DNA of 64,000 nt from Dokdonella_A sp044227025 (GTDB lineage Bacteria > Pseudomonadota > Gammaproteobacteria > Xanthomonadales > Rhodanobacteraceae). The notes under the pieces are model-generated. The model ran no database searches, was not told the origin of the DNA, and saw only the letters and a list, made by a program, of their open reading frames with translations. Where the stretch lies: contig NZ_JBGAFX010000006.1 in the NCBI RefSeq assembly GCF_044227025.1, positions 248,001 through 312,000 on the forward strand, given 5' to 3'. Positions 1 through 7,797 of this stretch are shown here, in pieces. The translations under genes and the position numbers were made by a program. Position 1 is the stretch's first letter; every line of letters begins with the position of its first letter.

Positions 1-1523
1 CCATTGCGCGCATCCTGCCAGGTCCAGGTCGCGCGTGCCGACCACTTGCCCGCGTCGATTTCGTAGACAAGTTCGGTGCCATCGATTTTTGCGCGCGCGA
101 TGTTGATCGCCTGGTTCTGGACGCCGGTGAAGCTGATCAGGTCGTTGACCCGATTCGAGTACAGGTTCGCCTTCAGGCGCTGGTTTGCCGCCGGCGTGAA
201 CTCGACGCCGAGTTCGCTGCTGCGTGAACGCTCCGGATCGAGCCCCGGATTGCCGGCGTAGTAGCCGCCATAGCCGGGGTCGTACAGCTCGTTCATGGTC
301 GGGCTGCGGAAGCCCTGGCCCACGCTGGCATAGATGCGCAGGAATTCGTTCGCACGCCAGCCGAACGCGATCGAGCCGGTGTTCGCGCCGCCGAACGCGC
401 TGTTGTTGTCGTGGCGCGCGGACACTTCACTGTCGAATGCGCCGAACGTCGCGCGCCAGCCGACGAACAGCGCGCTGTCGTGGCGGCTGTCGCGGTAGCG
501 CGCGGCGCCGGCGAATGCGTCGAGCGTCTCGCCCTTGTCGTGCACGAAGTCGAAACCGGCGGTCAGCCGCTGGTTCGCGTCGAGGCGGAACTCGTTCTGC
601 CACAGGAGACTGGTGCGGCGGGTCAGGTAGGTGGTACCGAACGTCGGCGTGTCGAGGTCTTCACGGGTGTGGCCGAGACTGAGTCGATGGCTCCAGTTCG
701 CCGCGAGCGGACCTTCGAGGTTGACGCCTTCGGTCTGCTCGATGATGTCGGTGTAGCCCTGGTCGAACTGCGACTGGCCCTGGCTGCGATACAACGATGC
801 CGACAGCAACTGGCTTCCGAGTTCGCGTGCGCCGCGCAGCACGAGGTTGCGGTTGCGATACGCATCGTCGTCGGCGTTGTAGCTGCAATACGGATCTTCG
901 GGTCCGTTGCAGATGCCCGGGTTGGTCGCGGAGAAACCACCAACGTGGCGCGAGCCGACCTGCACGCTGTAGCCGTTCGCGCCATCCCAGTGGCCAATGC
1001 CGGCGCTGCCGTCGGCGTCGCGGTAGCTGCCGTACGACAGTGCGACGCGCGGCCCTTCGAGCTTGCGCGTGAAGATCTGGATCACGCCGCCGAGCGCGTC
1101 CGAGCCCCAGTAGCTTGCGCGCGGTCCGCGCACGATCTCGATGCGCTCGACCGTGTCGAGCGGCAATTGCTCGAACGCGAACGCGCCGGTGGTCGCCGCC
1201 GCCGCGCGCACGCCGTCGATCAGCACCAGCACCTGGTTCGAGTTGGTGCCGCGCAGGAACAGCGAGGTCTGCTGGCCGGCACCGCCGGTGCGGTACAGGT
1301 CGACGCCGGCCTCGAGGCGCAGCAGGTCGTAGGCGTCGCGCGCACCGCTGGCGTCGATGTCGGCGCGCGTGATGATGCTGACATCGGCAAGGGTCTGGTC
1401 GACGGTTTCGGCGACGCGCGAGGCGGTCACCTGCACGGTCGGTTGCAGGTCGACTTCGTCGGCATGGGCGCAAACGCACAATGCGGTCGCGACCGCGACC
1501 GGCAGAACGGAAAGACGCAACAT
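1..1523 (-). CDS. btuB: TonB-dependent vitamin B12 (cobalamin) receptor, 3' end cut by window edge
   Basis: Outer-membrane beta-barrel receptor that imports cobalamin using TonB energy. Translation from ATG at 1523 (AAGGAG just upstream) gives a signal peptide ending CAHA, then a plug domain with VTASRVAE near the TonB-box region, LFLRGTNSNQVLVLIDGV, and VERIEIVRGPRASYWGSDAL, all typical of BtuB-type plugs. Later barrel segments include an FRSPTMNELYDPGYGG-like stretch. About 507 codons are visible; the C-terminal barrel strands lie outside the window. A cobalamin riboswitch upstream on the same strand supports the substrate. Other TonB receptors are less likely given that leader. Confidence 0.9.
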   Translation of the reverse strand, partial: MLRLSVLPVAVATALCVCAHADEVDLQPTVQVTASRVAETVDQTLADVSIITRADIDASGARDAYDLLRLEAGVDLYRTGGAGQQTSLFLRGTNSNQVLVLIDGVRAAAATTGAFAFEQLPLDTVERIEIVRGPRASYWGSDALGGVIQIFTRKLEGPRVALSYGSYRDADGSAGIGHWDGANGYSVQVGSRHVGGFSATNPGICNGPEDPYCSYNADDDAYRNRNLVLRGARELGSQLLSASLYRSQGQSQFDQGYTDIIEQTEGVNLEGPLAANWSHRLSLGHTREDLDTPTFGTTYLTRRTSLLWQNEFRLDANQRLTAGFDFVHDKGETLDAFAGAARYRDSRHDSALFVGWRATFGAFDSEVSARHDNNSAFGGANTGSIAFGWRANEFLRIYASVGQGFRSPTMNELYDPGYGGYYAGNPGLDPERSRSSELGVEFTPAANQRLKANLYSNRVNDLISFTGVQNQAINIARAKIDGTELVYEIDAGKWSARATWTWQDARN

Positions 1524-1568
1524 CGCAATACTCCTTCGCACACCCGCGTGACCAGGGCTGCGAGGGGC

Positions 1569-1602
1569 GGACGCACGGACATCCAGACGTCCATGCCCGT
1601 CC
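1569..1602 (-). promoter_or_regulatory. Stable leader hairpin between riboswitch and btuB start
   Basis: A 12-bp stem with a 2-nt bulge: GGACG-GG-CATGGAC / GTCCGTG-CGTCC around an 8-nt loop. It follows the aptamer and precedes the btuB ribosome-binding site by about 40 nt. No U-tract follows, so if it is part of the expression platform it may act by an anti-terminator, Rho or translational route. That role is inferred. Confidence 0.5.
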
Positions 1603-1674
1603 GTTGCCCGCCGCAACGCCTGGAGCCAAACGTGTCCGCTGCGCAGCGGCGCAAGGCCGGACGCGCGGATCACG

Positions 1675-1916
1675 AAACCCCTGGCCGGTCTCCGGGCTCG
1701 CGGGTGATGCGCCGGAATTTCCCGGCACATCAGCCCCGATCGCCTTCCCGTCGCGACGCGACAGTGGCATGAGATAGGGGCATGACTCGCTTACCGTTGC
1801 GGGGGCAGCGCCGGAATCGAGCAGAGGACTGCGGTCATTGAGGACCGCTTCCTGGCTTTGCGATCACGGATCGATCGCAAGAACACGCCACTCTCACCGG
1901 CTTCCCGTTTCACCCT
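1675..1916 (-). promoter_or_regulatory. Cobalamin (AdoCbl) riboswitch, upstream of btuB
   Basis: On the minus strand the conserved aptamer blocks appear in order: GGTGAAACGGGAAGCCGGTG (1914 down to 1895), GCTGCCCCCGCAACGGTAAG (about 1808 to 1789), CCACTG, GGGAAGGCGATCGGGG, and the B12 box GAGCCCGGAGACCGGCC (about 1699 to 1683). The order and spacing fit the cobalamin riboswitch family. It lies 150-390 nt upstream of the btuB start, so ligand binding is expected to repress btuB. The exact ends are estimated. Confidence 0.95.
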
Positions 1917-1977
1917 TTGCGCAGCGCGCGCAGGGCACCTGAGGCGGCGCGCAGTGTAGTCGCGCGCAAGGCAGGGT

Positions 1978-2166
1978 TCAATCGCGATCGGTCGCGGTGT
2001 CGAAACCGAGCAGTTCGCCGTCCTCGCCTACCTGCACCGAGACCTCGATCGGCCGGCAGCAGACCGCGCAGTCCTCGACATACCGCTGCGACCCGGCCGA
2101 GGTGTCGACCTGCGTCTCGAATGCTTCCCCGCAGTAGGGGCAGTGGATGACGACGGGTTCGATCAT
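1978..2166 (-). CDS. CPXCG motif-containing cysteine-rich protein (62 aa)
   Basis: Small protein with an N-terminal CPYCG motif (residues 9-13) and a second pair in DCAVCCRP (about 32-39), matching the CPXCG cysteine-rich family (PF14255). The two cysteine pairs probably bind one zinc ion; the function is unknown. Its ATG overlaps the hemW stop as ATGA, so it is translationally coupled at the end of the rph-VOC-rdgB-hemW operon. The C-terminal half is acidic. Confidence 0.85.
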   Translation of the reverse strand: MIEPVVIHCPYCGEAFETQVDTSAGSQRYVEDCAVCCRPIEVSVQVGEDGELLGFDTATDRD

Positions 2167-3329
2167 GATGACGTCTCCGGCAGGAACGAGGCGACCACGT
2201 CGTTGAGATAGCGCCGACCGAGTTCGCTCGGCGCCAGTCGCGCCGGATCATCGAGCAGCCAGGCGCGCACACGCGCCCGCTGCAGCCTCGTCGCGATGGC
2301 GTCCGCAGCGAGTCCGGTGCGTTCGGTGAACGACGCGGCCTCGACGCCGTCATTGAGGCGCAGCGCATTCATCATGAACTCGAACGGCAAGTCGTCCGGT
2401 GCGACATCGGCGACGCTGCCGAACGCCTCGCGCCGCGCGGCGCGCTCGAGATAGCTGCGCGGCAGCTTGACCTTGCTCGTGCGCACGATGCGTCCGTCAC
2501 AGCTGAGCTTGCCGTGGGCGCCCGCCCCGATGCCGAGGTAATCGCCGAACGCCCAGTAGTTGAGGTTGTGGACGCAGCGGCGGCCCTCCTGCGCATAGGC
2601 GGACACTTCGTACTGTGCGTAACCGGCCGCGGCCAGCCGCGCCTGACACGCCTCCTGCATGTCCCATGCACTGTCCTCGTCCGGCAACGGCGGCGGGCGC
2701 AGCGCGAACAACGTGTTCGGTTCGAGCGTGAGCTGGTAGTGCGAGACATGCGTCGGCTGCAGAGCGAGCGCGCGTTCGACGTCATCGAGTGCGCCAGCGA
2801 GGGATTGCTCGGGCAACGCGTACATCAGGTCGAGATTGATGTTCGCGTATCCCGCATCCTGCGCCGACTTCACCGCGCGGTCGACTTCCGTCGCCGAATG
2901 GATGCGCCCGAGCCGGCGCAGCTTGTCGTCGTCGAAACTCTGCACGCCGAAGCTGATCCGGTTCACGCCGGCGCCAAGGTAGCCGTCGAAACGGCCGTGC
3001 TCGACCGTGCCGGGATTGGTTTCCAGCGTGACCTCCGCCTCGCGCGGAAGATCGAGACGCGCGCCGACGCCTTCAAGGATGCGCGCGATCGCGTCCGGCG
3101 CGAACAGGCTCGGGGTGCCGCCACCGAAGAAGATGCTGTGCAGCGGACGCTGCCGTGCCTGCGCGAATGCAGCCAGATCGCGATCGAGATCGGCCAGCAG
3201 CGCCGCGACGTACTCCTCGACCGGCAACGCGCCGTTCTGCGCGTGCGAATTGAAGTCGCAGTACGGACACTTCTTCACGCACCACGGGATGTGGATGTAC
3301 AGCGACAGTGGCGGAGCGATCAACGACAT
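2163..3329 (-). CDS. hemW: Radical SAM heme chaperone HemW
   Basis: 388 aa, the usual HemW length. The N-terminus reads LYIHIPWCVKKCPYCDF, with the 4Fe-4S CX3CX2C motif at residues 17, 21 and 24. GGGTPSLF and the HemW signature HNLNYWAFGDYLGIGAGAHG are present, followed by the C-terminal HemW domain. It was formerly annotated as oxygen-independent coproporphyrinogen III oxidase. The family inserts heme into respiratory proteins rather than acting in porphyrin oxidation. The start MSL lies 25 nt after the rdgB stop. It is part of a coupled operon, with the CPXCG protein downstream. Confidence 0.95.
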   Translation of the reverse strand: MSLIAPPLSLYIHIPWCVKKCPYCDFNSHAQNGALPVEEYVAALLADLDRDLAAFAQARQRPLHSIFFGGGTPSLFAPDAIARILEGVGARLDLPREAEVTLETNPGTVEHGRFDGYLGAGVNRISFGVQSFDDDKLRRLGRIHSATEVDRAVKSAQDAGYANINLDLMYALPEQSLAGALDDVERALALQPTHVSHYQLTLEPNTLFALRPPPLPDEDSAWDMQEACQARLAAAGYAQYEVSAYAQEGRRCVHNLNYWAFGDYLGIGAGAHGKLSCDGRIVRTSKVKLPRSYLERAARREAFGSVADVAPDDLPFEFMMNALRLNDGVEAASFTERTGLAADAIATRLQRARVRAWLLDDPARLAPSELGRRYLNDVVASFLPETSS

Positions 3330-3353
3330 GCGTGCATTGTAGGCCCGGGGCGC

Positions 3354-3956
3354 TCAGCGCTGCAGCAGTTCGCGCAGGCGCGCGAGCGCGACGCCGCGGT
3401 GGCTGACGCGGTTCTTGGTGGCGGCGTCGAGTTCCGCCGCGCCGGCGCCGAGTGTGTCGTCGAAGAACGCCGGGTCGTAGCCGAAGCCGTTGGTGCCGCG
3501 CGGCGCGCGCAGGATACGGCCGTGCCAGCGGCCCTCGGCGATCACGGGTGAGGGGTCGTCGGGCGAGCGCAGCAGGACGATGGTGCAGTGGAAATGCGCG
3601 CTGCGGTCTTCATCGGGAACTTCGCGCAGTGCGTCGAGCAGCTTCGCGATGTTCGCGGCAGCGTCGCCGTGCGTGCCGGCGTAGCGCGCGGAGTACAGGC
3701 CGGGCGCGCCGCCGAGTGCGTCGACGCACAGGCCGGAGTCGTCGCCGAGTGCGGGCAGGCCTGATGCGCGTGCGGCATGGCGCGCCTTGAGCAGCGCGTT
3801 TTCGACGAAGGTCAGGCCGGTTTCGTCGATGTCGTCGATGCCGAGTTCGCCCTGCGCGACCAGTTCGATGCCGAGGTCGGCGAGGATCGCGTCCATCTCG
3901 GCCAGCTTGCCGCGGTTGCCGCTGGCGAGCACGAGCTTCGCCGGAACGCGCTTCAT
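3354..3956 (-). CDS. rdgB: XTP/dITP diphosphatase (non-canonical purine NTP pyrophosphatase, RdgB/HAM1)
   Basis: 200 aa. Starts MKRVPAKLVLASGNRGKLAEM, the substrate-binding SGNxxK motif of HAM1 proteins, followed by LPALGDDSGLCVDALGGAPG with the catalytic acidic residues, and ends with the family's TKNRVSHRGVALARL segment. It hydrolyses ITP, dITP and XTP to monophosphates, keeping deaminated purines out of DNA and RNA. The start was chosen because its ATG overlaps the upstream VOC stop (ATGA). An in-frame upstream start exists but adds non-conserved residues. Confidence 0.95.
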   Translation of the reverse strand: MKRVPAKLVLASGNRGKLAEMDAILADLGIELVAQGELGIDDIDETGLTFVENALLKARHAARASGLPALGDDSGLCVDALGGAPGLYSARYAGTHGDAAANIAKLLDALREVPDEDRSAHFHCTIVLLRSPDDPSPVIAEGRWHGRILRAPRGTNGFGYDPAFFDDTLGAGAAELDAATKNRVSHRGVALARLRELLQR

Positions 3957-4348
3957 GCGCTGCGCGGCCCGATCAGGTCCCAGCGGTTGCCGCACAGGTC
4001 TTCGAACACGGTCACGGTGCCGTAGGCCTCATGGCGCGGTTCGTCGTCGAAACGGGCGCCGGCGGCAGCGAGTCGCGCGTGGTCGCGCGCGAAGTCGTCG
4101 GTGTGCAGGAAGAAGCCGACCCGGCCGCCGTGCTGATTGCCGACCGCTTCGAGCTGGCGCGGGTTCGCAGCCTTCGCAAGCAACAGGCAGAACGCGGCGT
4201 CGGCGGTTGGTGCGATGCGCACCCAACGCTTGCCGCCACCGAGGTCGCTGTCTTCGAGCAGCACGAAGCCTAGTGCGCGCGCGAACCAGGCGATCGCTTC
4301 GTCGTAGTCGCGCACGAGCAGCGCGATCTGGGCGATGCGGGGTTTCAT
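3953..4348 (-). CDS. VOC (glyoxalase/bleomycin-resistance fold) family protein
   Basis: 131 aa, two beta-alpha-beta-beta-beta modules. The segment QIALLVRDYDEAIAWFARALGFVLLED is the typical first VOC module, and VTVFEDLCGNRWDLIGP the typical C-terminal strand. Likely metal-binding residues are the Glu of FEDLCGN and His/Glu equivalents. The substrate cannot be deduced. It is coupled by 4-nt ATGA overlaps to rph upstream and rdgB downstream, so it is co-translated with RNA and nucleotide housekeeping genes. Confidence 0.85.
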   Translation of the reverse strand: MKPRIAQIALLVRDYDEAIAWFARALGFVLLEDSDLGGGKRWVRIAPTADAAFCLLLAKAANPRQLEAVGNQHGGRVGFFLHTDDFARDHARLAAAGARFDDEPRHEAYGTVTVFEDLCGNRWDLIGPRSA

Positions 4349-5073
4349 CCGCGTGCCAGCGCTTCGCGCTGCAGCGCGCACAGTTCGGCGACGCCCTTCG
4401 ACGCCAGCACGAGCAGTGCGTCGAGTTCCTCGCGCCGGAACGCGTGGCCTTCGGCGGTGCCTTGCAGCTCGATGAACCCGCCGCCGTCGTTCATGACGAC
4501 GTTCATGTCGGTGTCGCAGGCCGAGTCTTCCGCGTAGTCGAGGTCGAGTACCGGCGTGCCGTTGACGATGCCGACCGAGACCGCCGCGACCGCGCCGAAC
4601 AGCGGGTCGCGCTTGATGAGGCTGCGCGACTTGAGCCAGCCGATCGCGTCGGCGAGCGCGACGTAGGCGCCGGTGATCGCGGCGGTGCGCGTGCCGCCGT
4701 CGGCCTGCAGCACGTCGCAATCGAGCGTGATGGTGCGCTCGCCGAGCGCGTGGCGGTCGACGCAGGCGCGCAAGGAGCGGCCGATCAGGCGCTGGATCTC
4801 CATCGTGCGTCCGCCCTGGCCGCCGCGCGCGGCTTCGCGCTGCGTGCGCGAGCCGGTCGCGCGCGGCAGCATGCCGTATTCGGCGGTGACCCAGCCTTCG
4901 CCCTTGCCGCGCAGGAACGGCGGTGCTTTTTCCTCGACGCTCGCCGTGCACAGCACGCGGGTGTCGCCGAATGCGACCAGCACCGAGCCTTCGGCGTGGC
5001 GCGTATAACGGCGTTCGATGCTGACCATGCGCAACTGGTCGGGCGCGCGGCCGGAAGGGCGTGACGAGGACAT
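4345..5073 (-). CDS. rph: Ribonuclease PH
   Basis: 242 aa, phosphorolytic 3'-5' exoribonuclease that trims tRNA 3' ends. It has RPSGRAPDQLR, the VLVAFGDTRVLCTASVEE core, GWVTAEYGMLPRAT, IGRSLRACVD, TITLDCDVLQADGGTRTAAI and the phosphate/metal-site region LDYAEDSACDTDMNVVM. The start MSSSRPSGR fits family N-termini; a longer reading would run into intergenic repeat sequence. First gene of a coupled minus-strand operon and divergent from yicC. Confidence 0.95.
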   Translation of the reverse strand: MSSSRPSGRAPDQLRMVSIERRYTRHAEGSVLVAFGDTRVLCTASVEEKAPPFLRGKGEGWVTAEYGMLPRATGSRTQREAARGGQGGRTMEIQRLIGRSLRACVDRHALGERTITLDCDVLQADGGTRTAAITGAYVALADAIGWLKSRSLIKRDPLFGAVAAVSVGIVNGTPVLDLDYAEDSACDTDMNVVMNDGGGFIELQGTAEGHAFRREELDALLVLASKGVAELCALQREALARG

Positions 5074-5372
5074 GCGAGGTCGACTCCGTGGACGGTCGTG
5101 CAGTTTAGCCCAGCAGGGCTGTGGGCCGAACCAACGTTCGCGTCGAGCACAGCGGCCGCAGGCCGCGGAGTCGAAACGCGCAAGGACGCCCTTCGACTCC
5201 GGCCTTTCAGGCATGCGCTCAGGGCGAACGGATCTTCGGACGGCGCGGCTGACACAAACGCGACGCCAGGTTCGCGGCGCGCCGGTTGGCGCGTGCCTCG
5301 GTCCCAGCCCTCGGCGCTCGGTCCTCAGCCCGCGCATGGCATACTCCGCGGCCCGTTCCGTGGAGCACCGCC
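5074..5372. other. Divergent rph/yicC intergenic region (299 bp) with dispersed repeat
   Basis: Between the divergent rph and yicC starts. Most of it (about 5135-5233) is a GC-rich dispersed repeat described separately. No gene was recognised, and no convincing promoter could be picked for either side. Confidence 0.6.
5135..5233. repeat. Dispersed repeat, copy A (CCTTCGACTCCGGCCT...GCTCAGGGCGAACGG)
   Basis: Contains two elements. GCGTCGAGCACAGCGGCCGC...GGAGTCGAAACG resembles the element at 10216-10258. CCCTTCGACTCCGGCCTTTC...GCTCAGGGCGAACGG matches, in the opposite orientation, the element at 20986-21031. Three intergenic occurrences in this window indicate a genome-wide interspersed repeat. 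Confidence 0.7.
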
Positions 5373-6236
5373 ATGCTGCGCAGCATGACTGCCTTTGCCA
5401 GTGCCGAAGCCGACACCGGCCATGGTTCGCTGGCGATCGAGCTGCGCTCGGTCAACCACCGCTACCTCGAACTCGGCCTGCGCCTGCCGGACGAATTGCG
5501 CGTACTGGAGACCGCGATGCGCGAGCGCGTCGCGGCGAAGCTCGCGCGCGGCAAGGTCGACCTCGGCCTGCGCTGGAAGCCGCTTGCGGCGTCCGCAGCC
5601 GAGATCGCGGTCGACGAGGACCTGGTCGCGCGCCTCGCCGACACCGCGCAGATGCTGGCGGCGAAATTTCCGCAACTGCACGTCGACTTCGCCTCCCTCC
5701 TCGGCTGGCCGGGCGTGCTGCGCGACCAGGGCACCGACCAGGAGTCGCTGCGCCAGTCCGCGCTCGCCCTGCTCGACACCACCCTCGACGAGATGGTCGC
5801 GGCGCGAGCGCGCGAAGGCGAACGCCTCGGCGGTTTCCTGCGTGAACGCCTCGACGGCATCGAACGCATCGTCGCCGAAGTGCGCGGCCACATGCCGGAA
5901 GTGCGCGCCGCGATGCGCGCGCGCTTCGACACGCGCCTGGCCGAACTCAAGCAGCCGCTCGAGCCGGGACGGATCGAGCAGGAAGTCGTGCTGCAGTTGC
6001 AGCGCCTGGACGTCGACGAGGAACTCGATCGCCTCAGCGCGCACATCGGCGAGGCGCGCCGCGTGTTCGGCCTGAAGGAAGCGGTCGGGCGCCGGCTCGA
6101 TTTCCTGATGCAGGAATTCAACCGCGAGGCGAACACGCTCGGCTCGAAGGCGGCCGATCCGCGCACGACCAATGCGGCGGTCGAACTCAAGGTTCTGATC
6201 GAGCAGATGCGCGAACAGGTGCAGAACCTCGAATGA
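5373..6236 (+). CDS. yicC: YicC/YloC family endoribonuclease
   Basis: 287 aa, the same length as E. coli YicC. It contains LRSMTAFASAEAD, ELRSVNHRYLELGLRLPDELR, the C-terminal GRRLDFLMQEFNREANTL, and ends ELKVLIEQMREQVQNLE, all strongly conserved in the family. Members are endoribonucleases implicated in small-RNA decay. ATG 5373 gives the conserved N-terminus; a second Met four codons later is possible. The stop overlaps gmk by 4 nt (ATGA), a common pairing in gammaproteobacteria. Confidence 0.95.
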   Translation: MLRSMTAFASAEADTGHGSLAIELRSVNHRYLELGLRLPDELRVLETAMRERVAAKLARGKVDLGLRWKPLAASAAEIAVDEDLVARLADTAQMLAAKFPQLHVDFASLLGWPGVLRDQGTDQESLRQSALALLDTTLDEMVAARAREGERLGGFLRERLDGIERIVAEVRGHMPEVRAAMRARFDTRLAELKQPLEPGRIEQEVVLQLQRLDVDEELDRLSAHIGEARRVFGLKEAVGRRLDFLMQEFNREANTLGSKAADPRTTNAAVELKVLIEQMREQVQNLE

Positions 6237-6850
6237 GCGGGGTCCTGTACATCGTCGCGGCACCGTCCGGCGCTGGCAAGACAAGCCTCGTCAACGCGTT
6301 GCTCGAACGCGAGTCGACGATCAGCCTTTCGGTATCGTACACATCGAGATTGCCGCGTCCGGGCGAGGTCGACGGCAAGCACTACCACTTCGTCTCGCGT
6401 GAGGTGTTCGAGCGGATGGCCGCGGCGGGCATGTTCTACGAGTACGCGAACGTGCATGGCGACTACAAGGGCACCGCGCGCACGGCGGTCGAACCGTTGC
6501 TCGCGCAAGGGCGCGACGTCCTGCTCGAGATCGACTGGCAGGGCGCGCGCCAGGTGCGCGCGGCCTGTCCCGGCAGCGTGAGCGTGTTCATCCTGCCGCC
6601 GTCGCGCGCCGAACTCGAGCGCCGGCTGCGCTCCCGCGCATCGGACGATGCAGCCGCGATCGCGCGGCGGCTGGCGGATTCGCGCGTCGAGATTTCGCAT
6701 GCCGGCGACTTCGACTACATCGTCGTCAACGACCAGTTCGCCGATGCGCTCGGCGACCTGCGCGCGATCGTCGCCTGCCAGCGCTTGCGCCGCGAAGCAC
6801 AGGCGAACCGCCACGCGGCGCTGCTCGCGGATCTGCTGAAGGCGGATTGA
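6233..6850 (+). CDS. gmk: Guanylate kinase
   Basis: 205 aa. The P-loop APSGAGKTSLVNAL is near the N-terminus, then SVSYTSRLPRPGEVDGKHYHFVS for GMP binding, FYEYANVHGDYKGT, DVLLEIDWQGARQV, and VFILPPSRAELERRLRSR. It converts GMP plus ATP to GDP plus ADP, essential for GTP and (p)ppGpp supply. Translationally coupled to yicC. In related bacteria rpoZ-spoT follows directly; here the mla genes intervene. Confidence 0.96.
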   Translation: MSGVLYIVAAPSGAGKTSLVNALLERESTISLSVSYTSRLPRPGEVDGKHYHFVSREVFERMAAAGMFYEYANVHGDYKGTARTAVEPLLAQGRDVLLEIDWQGARQVRAACPGSVSVFILPPSRAELERRLRSRASDDAAAIARRLADSRVEISHAGDFDYIVVNDQFADALGDLRAIVACQRLRREAQANRHAALLADLLKAD

Positions 6851-6945
6851 ACGCGGCGCGCGGCGCAACTGGTCGCGTGCGGGGGCATCGGCTAAGGTAG
6901 CGCGCCGCTGCGGACCGCGCGGCCATTCCCGAAACGAGCCAGCCC

Positions 6946-7797
6946 GTGACCGACGACCCCGCCAAGACTCCGCAAGCCGACAGCGCGCTGGTGCAGGTGC
7001 GCGGCGTGCGCACGGTGCTCGGCGGCAAGACCATCTTCGACGGCCTCGATCTCGACATCCCGCGCGGCAAGGTCACCGCGATCATGGGGCCGAGCGGCAC
7101 TGGCAAGACGACCTTGCTGCGCCACATCACGGGCCAGTTGATGCCGGACGCCGGCACGATACGCGTTGCCGGCCACGACGTGCCGGCGCTGTCGCGCAAC
7201 GCGTTGTTCGACCTGCGCGAGAAGATCGGCTACCTGTTCCAGAACTCGGCCTTGCTGACCGACTTCAGCGTATTCGAGAACGTCGCATTCCCGCTGCGCC
7301 AGCACCTGAAGCTGCCCGAGCCGATCGTGCGCAACATCGTGCTGACCAAGTTGCAGGCGGTCGGCCTGCGCGGCGCGGCCGAGTTGATGCCGAGCGAGCT
7401 CTCCGGCGGCATGTCGCGCCGCGTCGCGCTGGCGCGGGCGATCGTGCGCGACCCTATGCTGATCCTCTACGACGAGCCATTCGTCGGCCTCGACCCGATC
7501 GCGCTGAACCAGGTGCTGAAATTGATCCGCACGCTCAACGACACGCTCGGCATCACCAGCATCCTCGTCGCGCACGAATTCGCCGCGGTCGCGCGAGCGG
7601 CCGATCTCGTGCATCTCATCGCCGGCGGCAAGCGCGTCGCCAGTGGCACGCCGGCCGAGCTCGAACACGCCGACTCGGCGTGGACGAAACAGTTCTTCGG
7701 TGGCGAAGCGGACGGGCCGGTGCCGTTCCAGTATCCGGCGCGCGATTACGCAACCGATCTCGGCTTCCCCGCCGTGCAGCCGGCAGGTGCCGCATGA
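6946..7797 (+). CDS. mlaF: Phospholipid ABC transporter ATP-binding protein MlaF
   Basis: 283 aa with Walker A GPSGTGKTT, Q-loop NSALLTDFSVFENVAFPLR, signature LSGGMSRRVALARAI (the LSGGM-RR form is typical of MlaF), Walker B LILYDEPFVGLDP and H-loop VAHE. Energises the MlaFEDB inner-membrane complex that moves phospholipids between inner and outer membranes. GTG start. The stop overlaps mlaE by 4 nt. First gene of mlaFEDCB. Confidence 0.95.
   Translation: MTDDPAKTPQADSALVQVRGVRTVLGGKTIFDGLDLDIPRGKVTAIMGPSGTGKTTLLRHITGQLMPDAGTIRVAGHDVPALSRNALFDLREKIGYLFQNSALLTDFSVFENVAFPLRQHLKLPEPIVRNIVLTKLQAVGLRGAAELMPSELSGGMSRRVALARAIVRDPMLILYDEPFVGLDPIALNQVLKLIRTLNDTLGITSILVAHEFAAVARAADLVHLIAGGKRVASGTPAELEHADSAWTKQFFGGEADGPVPFQYPARDYATDLGFPAVQPAGAA

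Larger units (their letters stand above)
1524..1977. other. 454-bp gene-free region holding the btuB leader
   Basis: This gap contains the cobalamin riboswitch and leader hairpin described separately. The rest (about 1917-1977) should hold the btuB promoter, but no convincing -35/-10 pair was identified. No coding sequence with family resemblance was seen in it. Confidence 0.8.
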
